Source: Clostridium sp. CAG:557 (lineage in GTDB: Bacteria > Bacillota > Clostridia > Oscillospirales > Acutalibacteraceae). From it: a stretch of DNA of 28,189 nt. Location: contig FR883894.1 in the NCBI GenBank assembly GCA_000435275.1, forward strand, positions 57,794-85,982. The letters run 5' to 3'. This document shows positions 15,218 to 23,884 of this stretch, piece after piece. Under the pieces are notes generated by a model. It was given only the letters and a program-made list of their open reading frames with translations, made no database searches and was not told the origin of the DNA. The translations under genes and the position numbers were made by a program. The first letter of the stretch is position 1, and the number at the start of each line of letters is the position of its first letter.

Positions 15218-16495
15218 ATGTTAGATATAAGATTTATCAGAGAAAATCCTGATTTAGTCAAAGCCGCAATGAGAAAACGTAACGCGAATATGGATACGTA
15301 TATTGATGAAGTTTTGCAGCTTGACGCAGATAGAAGAGAGATTACTGCAAAGGTAGAGAAGATGAAATCAAAACAAAATGCGGTAACAAAAAAGATTCCG
15401 GAGATGAAAAAAAATGGAGAAGATACGTCAGAAGTAATGCGGGAAATGAAAGATTTATCTGACGAAATATCTTTGGTTAACAGTAATTTAAATCAGATAG
15501 AAAAAAATTTGCGAGAGAAAATTTTGGCGATTCCAAATATTCCGAATGAAATGGTTCCTGTGGGGGCAGATGATTCAGATAATGTAGAAATTAGACGTTG
15601 GGGGGAACATAGAAGTTTTGATTTTAAACCGAAAGCTCATTGGGATTTAGGAAAATTTTTGAAGATTTTAGACCCAGAAAGGGCGGCAAAAGTTACAGGC
15701 GCGAGATTTCATTTTTATAAGGGTTTTGGAGCCAAACTTGAACGAGCACTCATAAATTTTTACCTGGATACACATTCTAATAAGGGCTATACAGAAATTT
15801 TACCACCGTATGTTGTAAATCGTGTTTCTATGACCGGAACAGGACAGTTACCAAAGTTTGAAGATGACGCATTTAAACTTGCAAATGATGATTATTTTAT
15901 GATTTCGACAGCGGAAATACCGGTTACCAACTACTTTCGTGATGAAATTTTAGATGGAACCGATTTGCCGATAAAGTTTTGTGCTTATTCGGCCTGTTTT
16001 AGAGCAGAGGCTGGGTCTGCAGGCAGAGATACCAGAGGTTTGATACGGCAGCATCAATTTAATAAAGTTGAGCTAGTAAAATTTGTCAAGCCAGAAGATT
16101 CTTATGCTGAACTAGAGAGTTTGACCAATGATGCAGAATACGTCTTACAACTTTTAAATTTGCCTTATAGAGTAGTTTGCTTGTCAACAGGCGATTTGGG
16201 CTTTTCATCGGCAAAAACCTATGATATTGAAGTTTGGATGCCGTCTTATAATAGATATGTTGAGATTTCATCTTGCTCGAATTTTGAAGATTATCAAGCT
16301 CGTAGAGCTGCAATTAGATTTAAAGATAATAAAACTGACAAAGCAAGATTTGTTCATACGTTGAATGGTTCTGGGCTGGCAGTTGGAAGAACTGTTGCAG
16401 CGATTTTAGAAAATTATCAAAATAAAGACGGTTCTGTTACAATACCAGAAATTTTGAGGCCATATATGAACAACGCTATAAAAATAGATAAATAA
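15218..16495 (+). CDS. serS: Seryl-tRNA synthetase
   Basis: Class II aminoacyl-tRNA synthetase charging tRNA-Ser. 425 residues. N-terminal coiled-coil tRNA-binding arm (about 28-105, rich in K and E), then the catalytic core: TGTGQLPKFEDD, motif 2 FRAEAGSAGRDTRGLIRQHQ near residue 270, and motif 3 GSGLAVGRTVAAILENYQ near 390. Shine-Dalgarno AAAGGAG. It starts 12 bases after parB and probably shares its transcript; it ends in a strong terminator. Confidence 0.97.
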   Translation: MLDIRFIRENPDLVKAAMRKRNANMDTYIDEVLQLDADRREITAKVEKMKSKQNAVTKKIPEMKKNGEDTSEVMREMKDLSDEISLVNSNLNQIEKNLREKILAIPNIPNEMVPVGADDSDNVEIRRWGEHRSFDFKPKAHWDLGKFLKILDPERAAKVTGARFHFYKGFGAKLERALINFYLDTHSNKGYTEILPPYVVNRVSMTGTGQLPKFEDDAFKLANDDYFMISTAEIPVTNYFRDEILDGTDLPIKFCAYSACFRAEAGSAGRDTRGLIRQHQFNKVELVKFVKPEDSYAELESLTNDAEYVLQLLNLPYRVVCLSTGDLGFSSAKTYDIEVWMPSYNRYVEISSCSNFEDYQARRAAIRFKDNKTDKARFVHTLNGSGLAVGRTVAAILENYQNKDGSVTIPEILRPYMNNAIKIDK

Positions 16496-16526
16496 ATTTT
16501 CAACAAATTATTTTTGTTTTGTTAAA

Positions 16527-16560
16527 AAAAAGCGGCGCGCGGTATAGTGCGCCGCTTTTT
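16527..16560. terminator. Bidirectional terminator between serS and the DUF3048 gene
   Basis: GCGGCGC (16532-16538) and GCGCCGC (16549-16555) form a 7-bp all-GC stem flanked by an A-run on one side and T-run on the other, so it can stop transcription from both convergent genes. Confidence 0.9.
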
Positions 16561-16587
16561 ATAGTAATGAGCACATCAATTTTTGTC

Positions 16588-17649
16588 CTATTCGATATTA
16601 ATGTGAGCCCATTGAGCGAGCAGACAAACATATGATTTGCCGGGAACCATAACAAGTGGCTCATTATTGGTGGTGAAAAATTCGAAAGGAGAAGTGTCTT
16701 TGTTGCGGACCCAGTTGATGTCGATGCATTTTCCGTGAGAGAAATATTTTCCCGTGCCTCGACTAATCAAGTCAAGCTTTAAAAGTTCAGTGTTATCGAT
16801 ATTTTTGGCTGAAATGTTCAAAAAAATGATGTTTGGCTTAGAATTTTGCTTTTTAACATTATCGTCCATTTGAGGCTTGTTAAACTGCGAAATAAGATAT
16901 GTTTGATTTTGCTCATCGTAGGTGAAAGTAGTGCTTTTGTAACCAGAAAAAACAGCGGTAATTTTGGTTGCATCGCTACCAGATAAAACTTGAGAATTTT
17001 CGCTGAATTTTTGAGAATATTTGTAATTTTCATCCAGTTGAGTTCGGAAAGCTTTGCTTTTTATCCCTTCATTAATTCTTTCACCAGAGGTTAAAGCGCT
17101 GTGTTCAAGACCTAAATTTTTCAGTCTGTTCTGATCACGCCACATAAATTGACCTTTAATTAGGTCAATAGAATCGATGTATCCGCTCTTTAAAATTTCG
17201 TAAGCGTGAGTGCTGCCGCCAAGATGAAAATAAATTGCATCGAGACCTTTTGCAATGCTGATAAAATATGGCCGAGAACTGCGGACACTTCCAATAGCGG
17301 GTACAGAAGATGGGTCTTTGAAAACGCCTAAAATTCGTGTAATACCGCCTTCTGTAGGGCACTCATACATGATATCAGCCTCGCTTACTCCCAGTAAAGG
17401 TTGTCCAGAATGCAGATTATTTATCATTATGGCAATCGGGCGATTGTTCACTTTGTCGTTGCTCAAAGTTAAGCCAGTTAGCGGATTTATGTTAAGATTT
17501 TCAACATTAGAGGTTGCGTTTTGTTGAAAATCTTTATTTTCGTAAGGAATAATATTTTTTTTGTTTTGAGAAAACCACCAAAAAACTCCGATTACGATGA
17601 TTACTGTTAAAAATAGTGAAAATAATATTATTTTTGATTTAATTTTCAT
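16588..17649 (-). CDS. DUF3048 (YerB-like) secreted or membrane-anchored protein
   Basis: 353 residues. One N-terminal hydrophobic segment (about 7-26) ending in tryptophans, no lipobox, so probably a signal anchor. The DUF3048 domain begins near 55: NPLTGLTLSNDKVNNRPIAI, then GVSEADIMYECPTEGGITRI and GSVRSSRPYFISIAKGLDAI, all typical of the YerB family, whose role is not established. The C-terminal half ends with the conserved PGKSYVCLLAQ. GGAGGT lies 6 bases before the ATG. It converges with serS and diverges from ppa. Confidence 0.85.
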   Translation of the reverse strand: MKIKSKIILFSLFLTVIIVIGVFWWFSQNKKNIIPYENKDFQQNATSNVENLNINPLTGLTLSNDKVNNRPIAIMINNLHSGQPLLGVSEADIMYECPTEGGITRILGVFKDPSSVPAIGSVRSSRPYFISIAKGLDAIYFHLGGSTHAYEILKSGYIDSIDLIKGQFMWRDQNRLKNLGLEHSALTSGERINEGIKSKAFRTQLDENYKYSQKFSENSQVLSGSDATKITAVFSGYKSTTFTYDEQNQTYLISQFNKPQMDDNVKKQNSKPNIIFLNISAKNIDNTELLKLDLISRGTGKYFSHGKCIDINWVRNKDTSPFEFFTTNNEPLVMVPGKSYVCLLAQWAHINIE

Positions 17650-17719
17650 TTTTTTACCTCCAAATATGTGCTTTTTAACATGAAAAATATATTTATTTAC
17701 ACATTTTGTAAATAATAAT

Positions 17720-17748
17720 TTACTTTTAGTGTCAAAGTATGTTATAAT
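17720..17748 (+). promoter_or_regulatory. Candidate ppa promoter, with an overlapping leftward -35
   Basis: TATAAT at 17743-17748 with weak TTACTT 17 bases upstream, 39 bases before the ppa ATG. On the opposite strand a perfect TTGACA (17730-17735) points toward the DUF3048 gene, but I see no good -10 for it. Confidence 0.45.
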
Positions 17749-17786
17749 AATAAAAAATAAAAATTTTAAAATAAAGGAGCTATAAT

Positions 17787-18314
17787 ATGAACATTTGGCA
17801 TGATCTTGATGCTACGAGGGTTTCTGCAAACAATTTTACTGCAGTAATCGAAATTCCAAAGGGATGCAAAACAAAATATGAACTTGATAAAGAAACAGGA
17901 ATGTTGAAGTTAGACCGTATTTTACATACGTCAACACATTATCCTGCAAACTATGGGCTTATTCCGCGCACCTATGCGGAAGATGGCGATCCGTTGGATG
18001 TTTTAGTTATTTGTTCGGAAAATATTTATCCGATGACTTTAGTAAAATGTTACCCAATTGGTGTAATTTCTATGGTAGATAGCGGTGAAAATGATGAAAA
18101 AATCATCGCAATTCCATTTAAAGATCCGGTTTATAACGGATATAAAGATATCAGCGAGTTACCAAAGCATATATTTGATGAAATGAGTCATTTCTTTACC
18201 GTTTATAAAAATTTAGAAGGTAAAAAGACTGAAATAAAGGGTATTAAAGGCGCAGAAGAAGCAGTTAAAATTATTGAAAAGTGCATAGAATCTTATAAAA
18301 AGAAATTTTGCTAA
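17787..18314 (+). CDS. ppa: Inorganic pyrophosphatase, soluble family I
   Basis: Hydrolyses pyrophosphate to phosphate and so pulls biosynthetic reactions forward. 175 residues, the usual bacterial length. Metal-binding DGDPLDVLV (66-74) is intact, preceded by the family block IEIPKGCKTKYELDKETG (21-38) and HYPANYGLIPRTYAEDG. AAAGGAG upstream of the ATG. Monocistronic: its own promoter and a good terminator. It is the only rightward gene between serS and the accessory end region. Confidence 0.96.
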   Translation: MNIWHDLDATRVSANNFTAVIEIPKGCKTKYELDKETGMLKLDRILHTSTHYPANYGLIPRTYAEDGDPLDVLVICSENIYPMTLVKCYPIGVISMVDSGENDEKIIAIPFKDPVYNGYKDISELPKHIFDEMSHFFTVYKNLEGKKTEIKGIKGAEEAVKIIEKCIESYKKKFC

Positions 18315-18345
18315 AATAATATTTTTATAAAGCTTATTCTATTAT

Positions 18346-18379
18346 AAAAGGCATTTCTAAGAAAAGAAATGCCTTTTTT
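18346..18379. terminator. Terminator after ppa, possibly bidirectional
   Basis: Thirteen-pair stem AAAAGGCATTTCT / AGAAATGCCTTTT with a 6-base loop and a run of six T. The minus-strand reading also ends in TTTT, so it may serve the convergent foldase gene, whose stop is 9 bases away. Confidence 0.9.
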
Positions 18380-18387
18380 GCTTTATT

Positions 18388-19521
18388 TTACGCTGTGACT
18401 AATTTGTTAAACATCACTGGGTTGAATTGATTTACAGCATTGTAATTTATACTAAAATTAATACTGTTTACGGTCTCTTCAATTTTATTTTCGAATTCTT
18501 TATTTTTCATGTCATATAAAATACTATCGCGTTTACTTTCTTCACTTAAATCAGGGTTTTCTACTGGATTGCTGGACTTAATTAGCATAAAATAAACGTC
18601 ATTAAATTTGATGTAAGTTGATTTTCCGGCATCTAATTTATTTACAGCATCACTGATTTCAGTTGTTAACGAAGATGAATTTGGATTTATAATTTGTTCA
18701 ACCAATGGGTCGGTGTCATCGGTGATGTTTTCGCTTTTTTTGATAGTATCGCGAAGTTGGTCAATTGTTTGTGAGCCAGAGTTTATTGATGATGTGTATT
18801 CGTCAAATTCTTTTTGAATTGATTCGTCAGTATCCACTTTTTTATTTGTTTCGGAATTTTCTTTATTTTCACCTTCAGAGGCTTCGTTTTCAGTTTTGTT
18901 TTCTTCTGCTTCAGAATTATTGTTTTCATCTTCACTTTCTGTCGCTTCGTAAGGAACTTTTGAGTAAAATAATATTTTCACATAATTGTTTTTGTAATAA
19001 TCATTAATTTCATCATCAGAAACCGCACTCGAACCTTCTTTTCCATAAATTGCATGAAAAATTTTATCTATTTTAGCATTAAGTAGACTACTTGCCTGAT
19101 GCACGGCGTCTTTATTTATGCCAAAGTTTTTTTCATACATATTTCCAGAAGATTCCCACAATGAGTCAGTCGTTTCTTGAGCTTTCTTAGATTCTTCTTC
19201 TGTCAAACTTAAGTTCATATCTTTAAACATCTTTTCAGTCGCGATTAATTCTTTACATCTTTTTAGTGCCTTTTCTGCAATCCAATTTGGTGCGGTTTGG
19301 TTTTCAATTTTTTCATTGCTGATGTCGCTTGTGGATTTACCTTCTTGAGTTAATTTTTGCGTTGCTTCTTGATAAGCTTGCATTAAGTAAAAAACGTAAA
19401 TACTTGTCGATAAAGACTCTCCTTCACCTTTTATTGCCCAGCCGTTGTTTGCGCAAGCTGTTGCGGTTACGAAAAACGTACAAATAGTTAGTAGAGTGAC
19501 TAATTTTTTTACAAATTTCAT
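18388..19521 (-). CDS. Foldase-like (SurA/PrsA-type) lipoprotein with acidic insert
   Basis: 377 residues from ATG 19521, which has GGAGG 7 bases upstream; the frame is open to 19551 but without a ribosome-binding site. Hydrophobic signal peptide 7-22, and Cys23 after TATA is a plausible lipid-attachment cysteine. Residues 75-180 look like the SurA N-terminal helical region (EKALKRCKELIATEKMF, then DDEINDYYKNNYVKILFYSK). At about 192-236 a Glu/Asn/Ser-rich low-complexity stretch interrupts the place where a parvulin domain would begin, and I cannot find an intact parvulin core. The gene follows mfd on the same strand, an arrangement I associate with Ruminococcaceae. Chaperone role is inference. 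Confidence 0.7.
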   Translation of the reverse strand: MKFVKKLVTLLTICTFFVTATACANNGWAIKGEGESLSTSIYVFYLMQAYQEATQKLTQEGKSTSDISNEKIENQTAPNWIAEKALKRCKELIATEKMFKDMNLSLTEEESKKAQETTDSLWESSGNMYEKNFGINKDAVHQASSLLNAKIDKIFHAIYGKEGSSAVSDDEINDYYKNNYVKILFYSKVPYEATESEDENNNSEAEENKTENEASEGENKENSETNKKVDTDESIQKEFDEYTSSINSGSQTIDQLRDTIKKSENITDDTDPLVEQIINPNSSSLTTEISDAVNKLDAGKSTYIKFNDVYFMLIKSSNPVENPDLSEESKRDSILYDMKNKEFENKIEETVNSINFSINYNAVNQFNPVMFNKLVTA

Positions 19522-19555
19522 TTTTATACCTCCGTTTTTTTCACTGACCATCGAT

Positions 19556-19677
19556 TAGGGCGCAGCCCTGAAAAATTTTATGTTTATAAAATTTTTTTGG
19601 TTCAATCGATATTTTATATCAATTGAACCCCACAAAAAGCTCATAAAAATGAGTTTTTTGTGAGGGCTGCGCCCCTA
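19556..19677. repeat. Cloverleaf-folding GC-rich intergenic element (copy 2)
   Basis: Closing stem TAGGGCGCAGCCCT (19556-19569) with AGGGCTGCGCCCCTA (19663-19677), one extra base on the right arm. Inside: hairpin 19571-19596 (11 perfect pairs, 4-base loop), hairpin 19599-19629 (GGTTCAAT/ATTGAACC plus 4 inner pairs) and hairpin 19631-19662 (14 pairs, one G-T, 4-base loop). Only four bases are unpaired at the junction. The dinucleotide TA flanks the GC-rich arms on both sides, which could be a target duplication. Same architecture as 6761-6898. It fills the gap between mfd and the foldase gene. Confidence 0.8.
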
Positions 19678-19746
19678 GCTAAAGGTAAGCAGTAGATATT
19701 ATTTAATCAAATTATACACTTTTTTTTTTAATAAGTCCATATAAAA

Positions 19747-22700
19747 TTAAGAAATGCCCAAAATATCTTTCAAGTTAGAGATAACAGACAGAGAAGAGTC
19801 AATCGCGATGCAAATGTGAGGTTTATTTGTAGATTTAATTGTAATTCGTTTACTCATAGATTTTATAAATTTTTCAAGAATAGACTCGTTTAAATTGTTA
19901 GAAAAAAGTAAAAAATTGTCATTTTGTTGGCGAATTTCATATATACCCAAAGAAGCGGCAGTATTTCTGATGAGGGCGATGTCAACAAGGTTTGTAACAC
20001 TTTCAGGTGGATCACCAAAACGGTCAATTAATTCATCAATTACATCAATGGAATCGGTTTTAGAGCGGATATCTGAGATTCTGCGATAAATATCAAGTCG
20101 CTGATTTACGTTTGAAATGTATTTTTCTGGAATATAAGCGTTAACTTGAATATCGACAAGGCACTCCACATCAAGAGTTTCAGCAGGTTGCCCTTTTTCT
20201 TCATTTATGGCGTTACTCAGCAGCTTGATGTACATGTCGTAGCCAATATCTGCCAAATGGCCATGTTGTTCGCCACCAAGAATATTTCCCGCACCGCGTA
20301 ATTCAAGGTCTCGCATGGCGATTTTAAATCCGGAACCAAATTCAGTAAATTCTTTGATAGCGGAAAGTCTTTTTTGAGAAATTTCACTCAGAACTTTGCT
20401 ACGATTGTAGGTGAGATAAGCAAAAGCGCGACGTTCTGAACGGCCAACGCGCCCGCGAATTTGATGCAATTGAGAGAGACCTAAATGGTCGGCATTTTCG
20501 ATGATTAATGTGTTCACATTCGCGATATCGATGCCGGTTTCGATGATGGTTGTGCAGACTAAAATATCTAGTTCGTGCTCAATAACTTTTTGCCATACTT
20601 TGGATAATTCTTGCTCAGACATCTTCCCGTGAGCGTAACCGACTTTAGCTTCTGGAATTTGTAATTGCAGTGAGATAGCTTTTTGAGAAATTTTGCCAAC
20701 GTTGTTAAGCATATAATAAATTTGGCCTCCACGCCGCAATTCTCTTCGGATAGCATCATTTATGATAGTTTGGTTGTGTTCCAGCACGTAAGTTTGCACA
20801 GGGACACGATTCTGAGGGGCTTCTTCGAGCGAGGACATGTCTCGAAGTCCAGACATTGCCATATTTAAAGTTCGTGGGATAGGTGTTGCAGATAACGTGA
20901 GAATGTCGACATTTTTTGCAATTTCCTTGAATTTTTCTTTTTGTTTTACACCAAATCTTTGTTCTTCGTCGATGATTACAAGGCCTAAATCGTGAAAAGA
21001 AACGTCGTTTTGCACGAGTCGATGTGTTCCAATGATTATGTCGATTTCACCTCGTTTAAGCCGTTTTAAAATAGCTTCTTGCTGCTTTGGTGTGCGAAAT
21101 CGTGAAAGCAGTTCAATTCTAATTGGGAAGGCTTCAAAGCGTTTCAAAATGGTCTGGAAGTGTTGCCATGCGAGAATCGTTGTTGGTACTAAAATTGCGC
21201 ATTGTTTTGAGTCGCAAACGCACTTAAATGCCGCACGCAGAGCTACTTCTGTTTTTCCAAAGCCAACATCGCCGCACAAAAGTCTGTCCATTGGAACAGA
21301 TTTTTCCATATCAGCTTTTATTTCATCAATACACCTCATTTGGTCAGGAGTTTCCTCGTATTCAAATTGTGCCTCAAAATCTCGTTGAAGCTCATTATCT
21401 TCAGAAAAGGCGTGTCCTTTTGTTTGAATTCGCGCCGAGTACAGTTTTATGAGCTCTTTTGCAATATTTTGCGTAGCTTTTTTAGCCTTAGATTTAGAGT
21501 TTTGCCAATCATTTGAGCCCAGTTTATTAAGTTTTACGCGGCTTTCGGCGCCAGGCCCAATATATTTGTCAACCAAATCGAGCTGAGTGACAGGCACATA
21601 AAGAGTGTCTCCTTTTGCATAAGAAATTTTTATATAATCTTTTTTCACATTTTGAATTTCAAGCTTATGAACGCCGTTAAAAATGCCAATACCATGCATA
21701 CTGTGAACAACATAGTCACCAATATTTAGATCGGAAATGCTGTATATGTTTTTAGATTTATTTTTCTTTTTTTGAATATTTTTTTTCGATTTTTCGATTT
21801 GATTGTGAGTGATAAGTGAAAAGTTAATTTCTGGATATTCAAAACCAGATGAAAGAGAACCAGGAACAATATTTTTAATTCCAGTTTGTATATTATTTAA
21901 ATTATTTACTAATTGTACATTGTTAAAAATATCGCTTAAGTCGAATACAATGCGTTCTGTGGCTTTTTGAGTGCCGGCTAAAATAACGATAGTTTGTTTT
22001 TTGTTAAATGAATTTAAATCTTCTTTTAATAGTGATATACTACCATTCCAACTTGGAACTTGGTGAGCATTAAAAGATATATTTTTGTCTATTTTTGAGA
22101 AATAACTTTGAGTTAAAAATAAATCTAAATATACTGCTTGTTTATTTAATAAAAATGATAAAATGGCGTTCTTATCGAGTTGATAAGAGCTTAGTTCTTT
22201 GCATAAAATTCCATCTTCTAAATATAAAGTAAAGTCATCAACCCATTTTTCTTGTTGAGTTTTTAGCCGATCATTAACTTGAGCTTGTTCACATATGAAA
22301 GTTATCGTGTTTTTAGGAAGATAGTCCAATAGTGTGTTAGGATTTTCATAAATAAGGCTTATGAATTTGTCTCTCGAGCCGATATTGCCGGTGTTTTTGA
22401 GTTGGTCGATTTCTGTATTTAAAATTTCTACAGCTTTAGAATGAGGCATTTTTAAAGATAATTTATCTTTTAGCTGCTGAATTTTAGCTAAAAGTTTTTC
22501 CGGGGAGTTTAAAATTACCTCACGCACAGGGACTATTTCTATGGATTGAATAGTTTCAGTTCGACGCTGGGTTGATATATCAAAATAGCTTATGGAATCT
22601 ATTGTATCGCCCCAAAATTCGACCCTAATAGGATTATTACTATTGGTTGAAAATACATCTAATATTCCTCCTCGTAAAGAAAACTGCCCCACTCCATCGA

Positions 22701-23196
22701 CTTGTTCATAGCGTTCATAACCACTTTTTATTAACTTTTGATTAATTTCTTTTGGGGAAATATTCATGCCTGAAGTTAATTTGAATTTACAAGATTGAAA
22801 CGTCGTTTTTGGCATTGTAAACTGCATTATTGCATCTATAGTAGAAACAACGATGTCGAGTTCATTATGGAAAATTTGGCTTAGAACCGCGATTCGTTGA
22901 TGTTCAAATTCTTTAGATTGACCATTTATATTATAAAAATTAAAGTCACGCGATGGATAAAAATTCGCTTTGCTGCCCATGAAGTTCAAATCTGATACCA
23001 TTTTTTGCGCGACATTTTCATTCGGGACTATTAAAAGTGCAGGAATTTTTTTGATTTTTGTGATTGAATGAGCAAAGTGGGCTTTATGAATGTCAGCTAA
23101 ATTTGAGATACTAATTGTATTTTTTGCTTCGAATATTTCATTAAGTATAATTTTGAAATCGTTTGACTTTAATAATATTTCATCAAGAAATGCCAT
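19747..23196 (-). CDS. mfd: Transcription-repair coupling factor Mfd
   Basis: ATP-driven translocase that removes stalled RNA polymerase and recruits UvrA. 1149 residues, full length. UvrB-like N-terminal region (about 1-330), RNA polymerase interaction domain near 490-545 (DYVVHSMHGIGIF), Walker A GDVGFGKT (642-649), the DEEQ box in VIIDEEQRFGVKQKEKF, TLSATPIPRTLNMAMSGLRD, and a C-terminal TRCF domain after RGAGNILGGEQHGH. Start chosen at ATG 23196, with AGAGG 8 bases upstream; an in-frame TTG at 23211 overlaps the pth stop as TTGA but has no ribosome-binding site. Coupled to pth. Confidence 0.97.
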   Translation of the reverse strand: MAFLDEILLKSNDFKIILNEIFEAKNTISISNLADIHKAHFAHSITKIKKIPALLIVPNENVAQKMVSDLNFMGSKANFYPSRDFNFYNINGQSKEFEHQRIAVLSQIFHNELDIVVSTIDAIMQFTMPKTTFQSCKFKLTSGMNISPKEINQKLIKSGYERYEQVDGVGQFSLRGGILDVFSTNSNNPIRVEFWGDTIDSISYFDISTQRRTETIQSIEIVPVREVILNSPEKLLAKIQQLKDKLSLKMPHSKAVEILNTEIDQLKNTGNIGSRDKFISLIYENPNTLLDYLPKNTITFICEQAQVNDRLKTQQEKWVDDFTLYLEDGILCKELSSYQLDKNAILSFLLNKQAVYLDLFLTQSYFSKIDKNISFNAHQVPSWNGSISLLKEDLNSFNKKQTIVILAGTQKATERIVFDLSDIFNNVQLVNNLNNIQTGIKNIVPGSLSSGFEYPEINFSLITHNQIEKSKKNIQKKKNKSKNIYSISDLNIGDYVVHSMHGIGIFNGVHKLEIQNVKKDYIKISYAKGDTLYVPVTQLDLVDKYIGPGAESRVKLNKLGSNDWQNSKSKAKKATQNIAKELIKLYSARIQTKGHAFSEDNELQRDFEAQFEYEETPDQMRCIDEIKADMEKSVPMDRLLCGDVGFGKTEVALRAAFKCVCDSKQCAILVPTTILAWQHFQTILKRFEAFPIRIELLSRFRTPKQQEAILKRLKRGEIDIIIGTHRLVQNDVSFHDLGLVIIDEEQRFGVKQKEKFKEIAKNVDILTLSATPIPRTLNMAMSGLRDMSSLEEAPQNRVPVQTYVLEHNQTIINDAIRRELRRGGQIYYMLNNVGKISQKAISLQLQIPEAKVGYAHGKMSEQELSKVWQKVIEHELDILVCTTIIETGIDIANVNTLIIENADHLGLSQLHQIRGRVGRSERRAFAYLTYNRSKVLSEISQKRLSAIKEFTEFGSGFKIAMRDLELRGAGNILGGEQHGHLADIGYDMYIKLLSNAINEEKGQPAETLDVECLVDIQVNAYIPEKYISNVNQRLDIYRRISDIRSKTDSIDVIDELIDRFGDPPESVTNLVDIALIRNTAASLGIYEIRQQNDNFLLFSNNLNESILEKFIKSMSKRITIKSTNKPHICIAIDSSLSVISNLKDILGIS

Positions 23197-23207
23197 ACTT
23201 TCGCCTC

Positions 23208-23798
23208 TCAAGAATTAAATTTATTCATTGCACTGTCGATTTTATCGCTGATTATCAACTCAAGTGCTTGATAAGTATTTTTTATTGATGAATCGATTTT
23301 TTTGAGTTCGTCGTTGGAGAATTTTGACAAAACCCAATCGGCTAAAATCCAGTTATTGGGCTTTGGGTTGACTCCAATTTTTATGCGAGGAAAAGTGTCA
23401 GTTCCAATTTTGAAAATGATATCTTTTAGTCCGTTATGACCGCCAGCGCTGCCTTTTCGGCGAATTCTTAATTTACCTGCGGGCAAAGAAATATCGTCTA
23501 CGACTATGATGATGTTCTCGCATGGAATTTTATAGTAACTCGAAATTTCCTCGACGGCATCGCCACTCAAATTCATATAGGTTAAAGGCTTTACTAATAG
23601 TACACGTTTTTGTGCGATTGTAGTTTCAAAAATTTCTGCATGATGCTTTACTTTTTTTGAGTGGATATTTTTCTCTTTTAGAATGTAGTCAATAGCCATA
23701 AAACCAGCGTTGTGCCGAGTGTTTCTATATTTGTCACCAGGGTTTCCAAGCCCTACGACCATAAAATTTATTTTCGATTTTTGAAATAAATTAAACAT
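23208..23798 (-). CDS. pth: Peptidyl-tRNA hydrolase
   Basis: Recycles peptidyl-tRNAs that drop off the ribosome. 196 residues. Catalytic set intact: Asn19 in GLGNPG, His29 in RNTRHNAGF, Asp102 in VVDDI, and Asn122 in SAGGHNGLKDI. An N-terminal extension of about 11 residues (MFNLFQKSKIN) precedes the usual start; AGAGGTG lies before that ATG, so it is probably real. Conserved glmU-prs-pth-mfd order (Bacillus gcaD-prs-spoVC-mfd). Confidence 0.96.
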   Translation of the reverse strand: MFNLFQKSKINFMVVGLGNPGDKYRNTRHNAGFMAIDYILKEKNIHSKKVKHHAEIFETTIAQKRVLLVKPLTYMNLSGDAVEEISSYYKIPCENIIIVVDDISLPAGKLRIRRKGSAGGHNGLKDIIFKIGTDTFPRIKIGVNPKPNNWILADWVLSKFSNDELKKIDSSIKNTYQALELIISDKIDSAMNKFNS

Positions 23799-23832
23799 GA
23801 TTTTGCACCTCTTTTTCGAAAAATAACTAAAT

Positions 23833-23856
23833 GACGGGATATTTTTATACCCCGCC
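23833..23856 (-). terminator. Hairpin between prs and pth
   Basis: Read leftward: GGCGGGGTA / TATCCCGTC, nine pairs including two G-U, loop TAAAAA, then ATTTAGTTATTTTT. Possible weak terminator or processing site reducing pth-mfd expression relative to prs. Confidence 0.5.
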
Positions 23857-23884
23857 GGAATAAAATATGGACTTGTCCGAAAAT

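Noticed and set aside
21032..21388. 118-codon plus-strand frame inside mfd
   Set aside because: Antisense of the Mfd helicase motifs.
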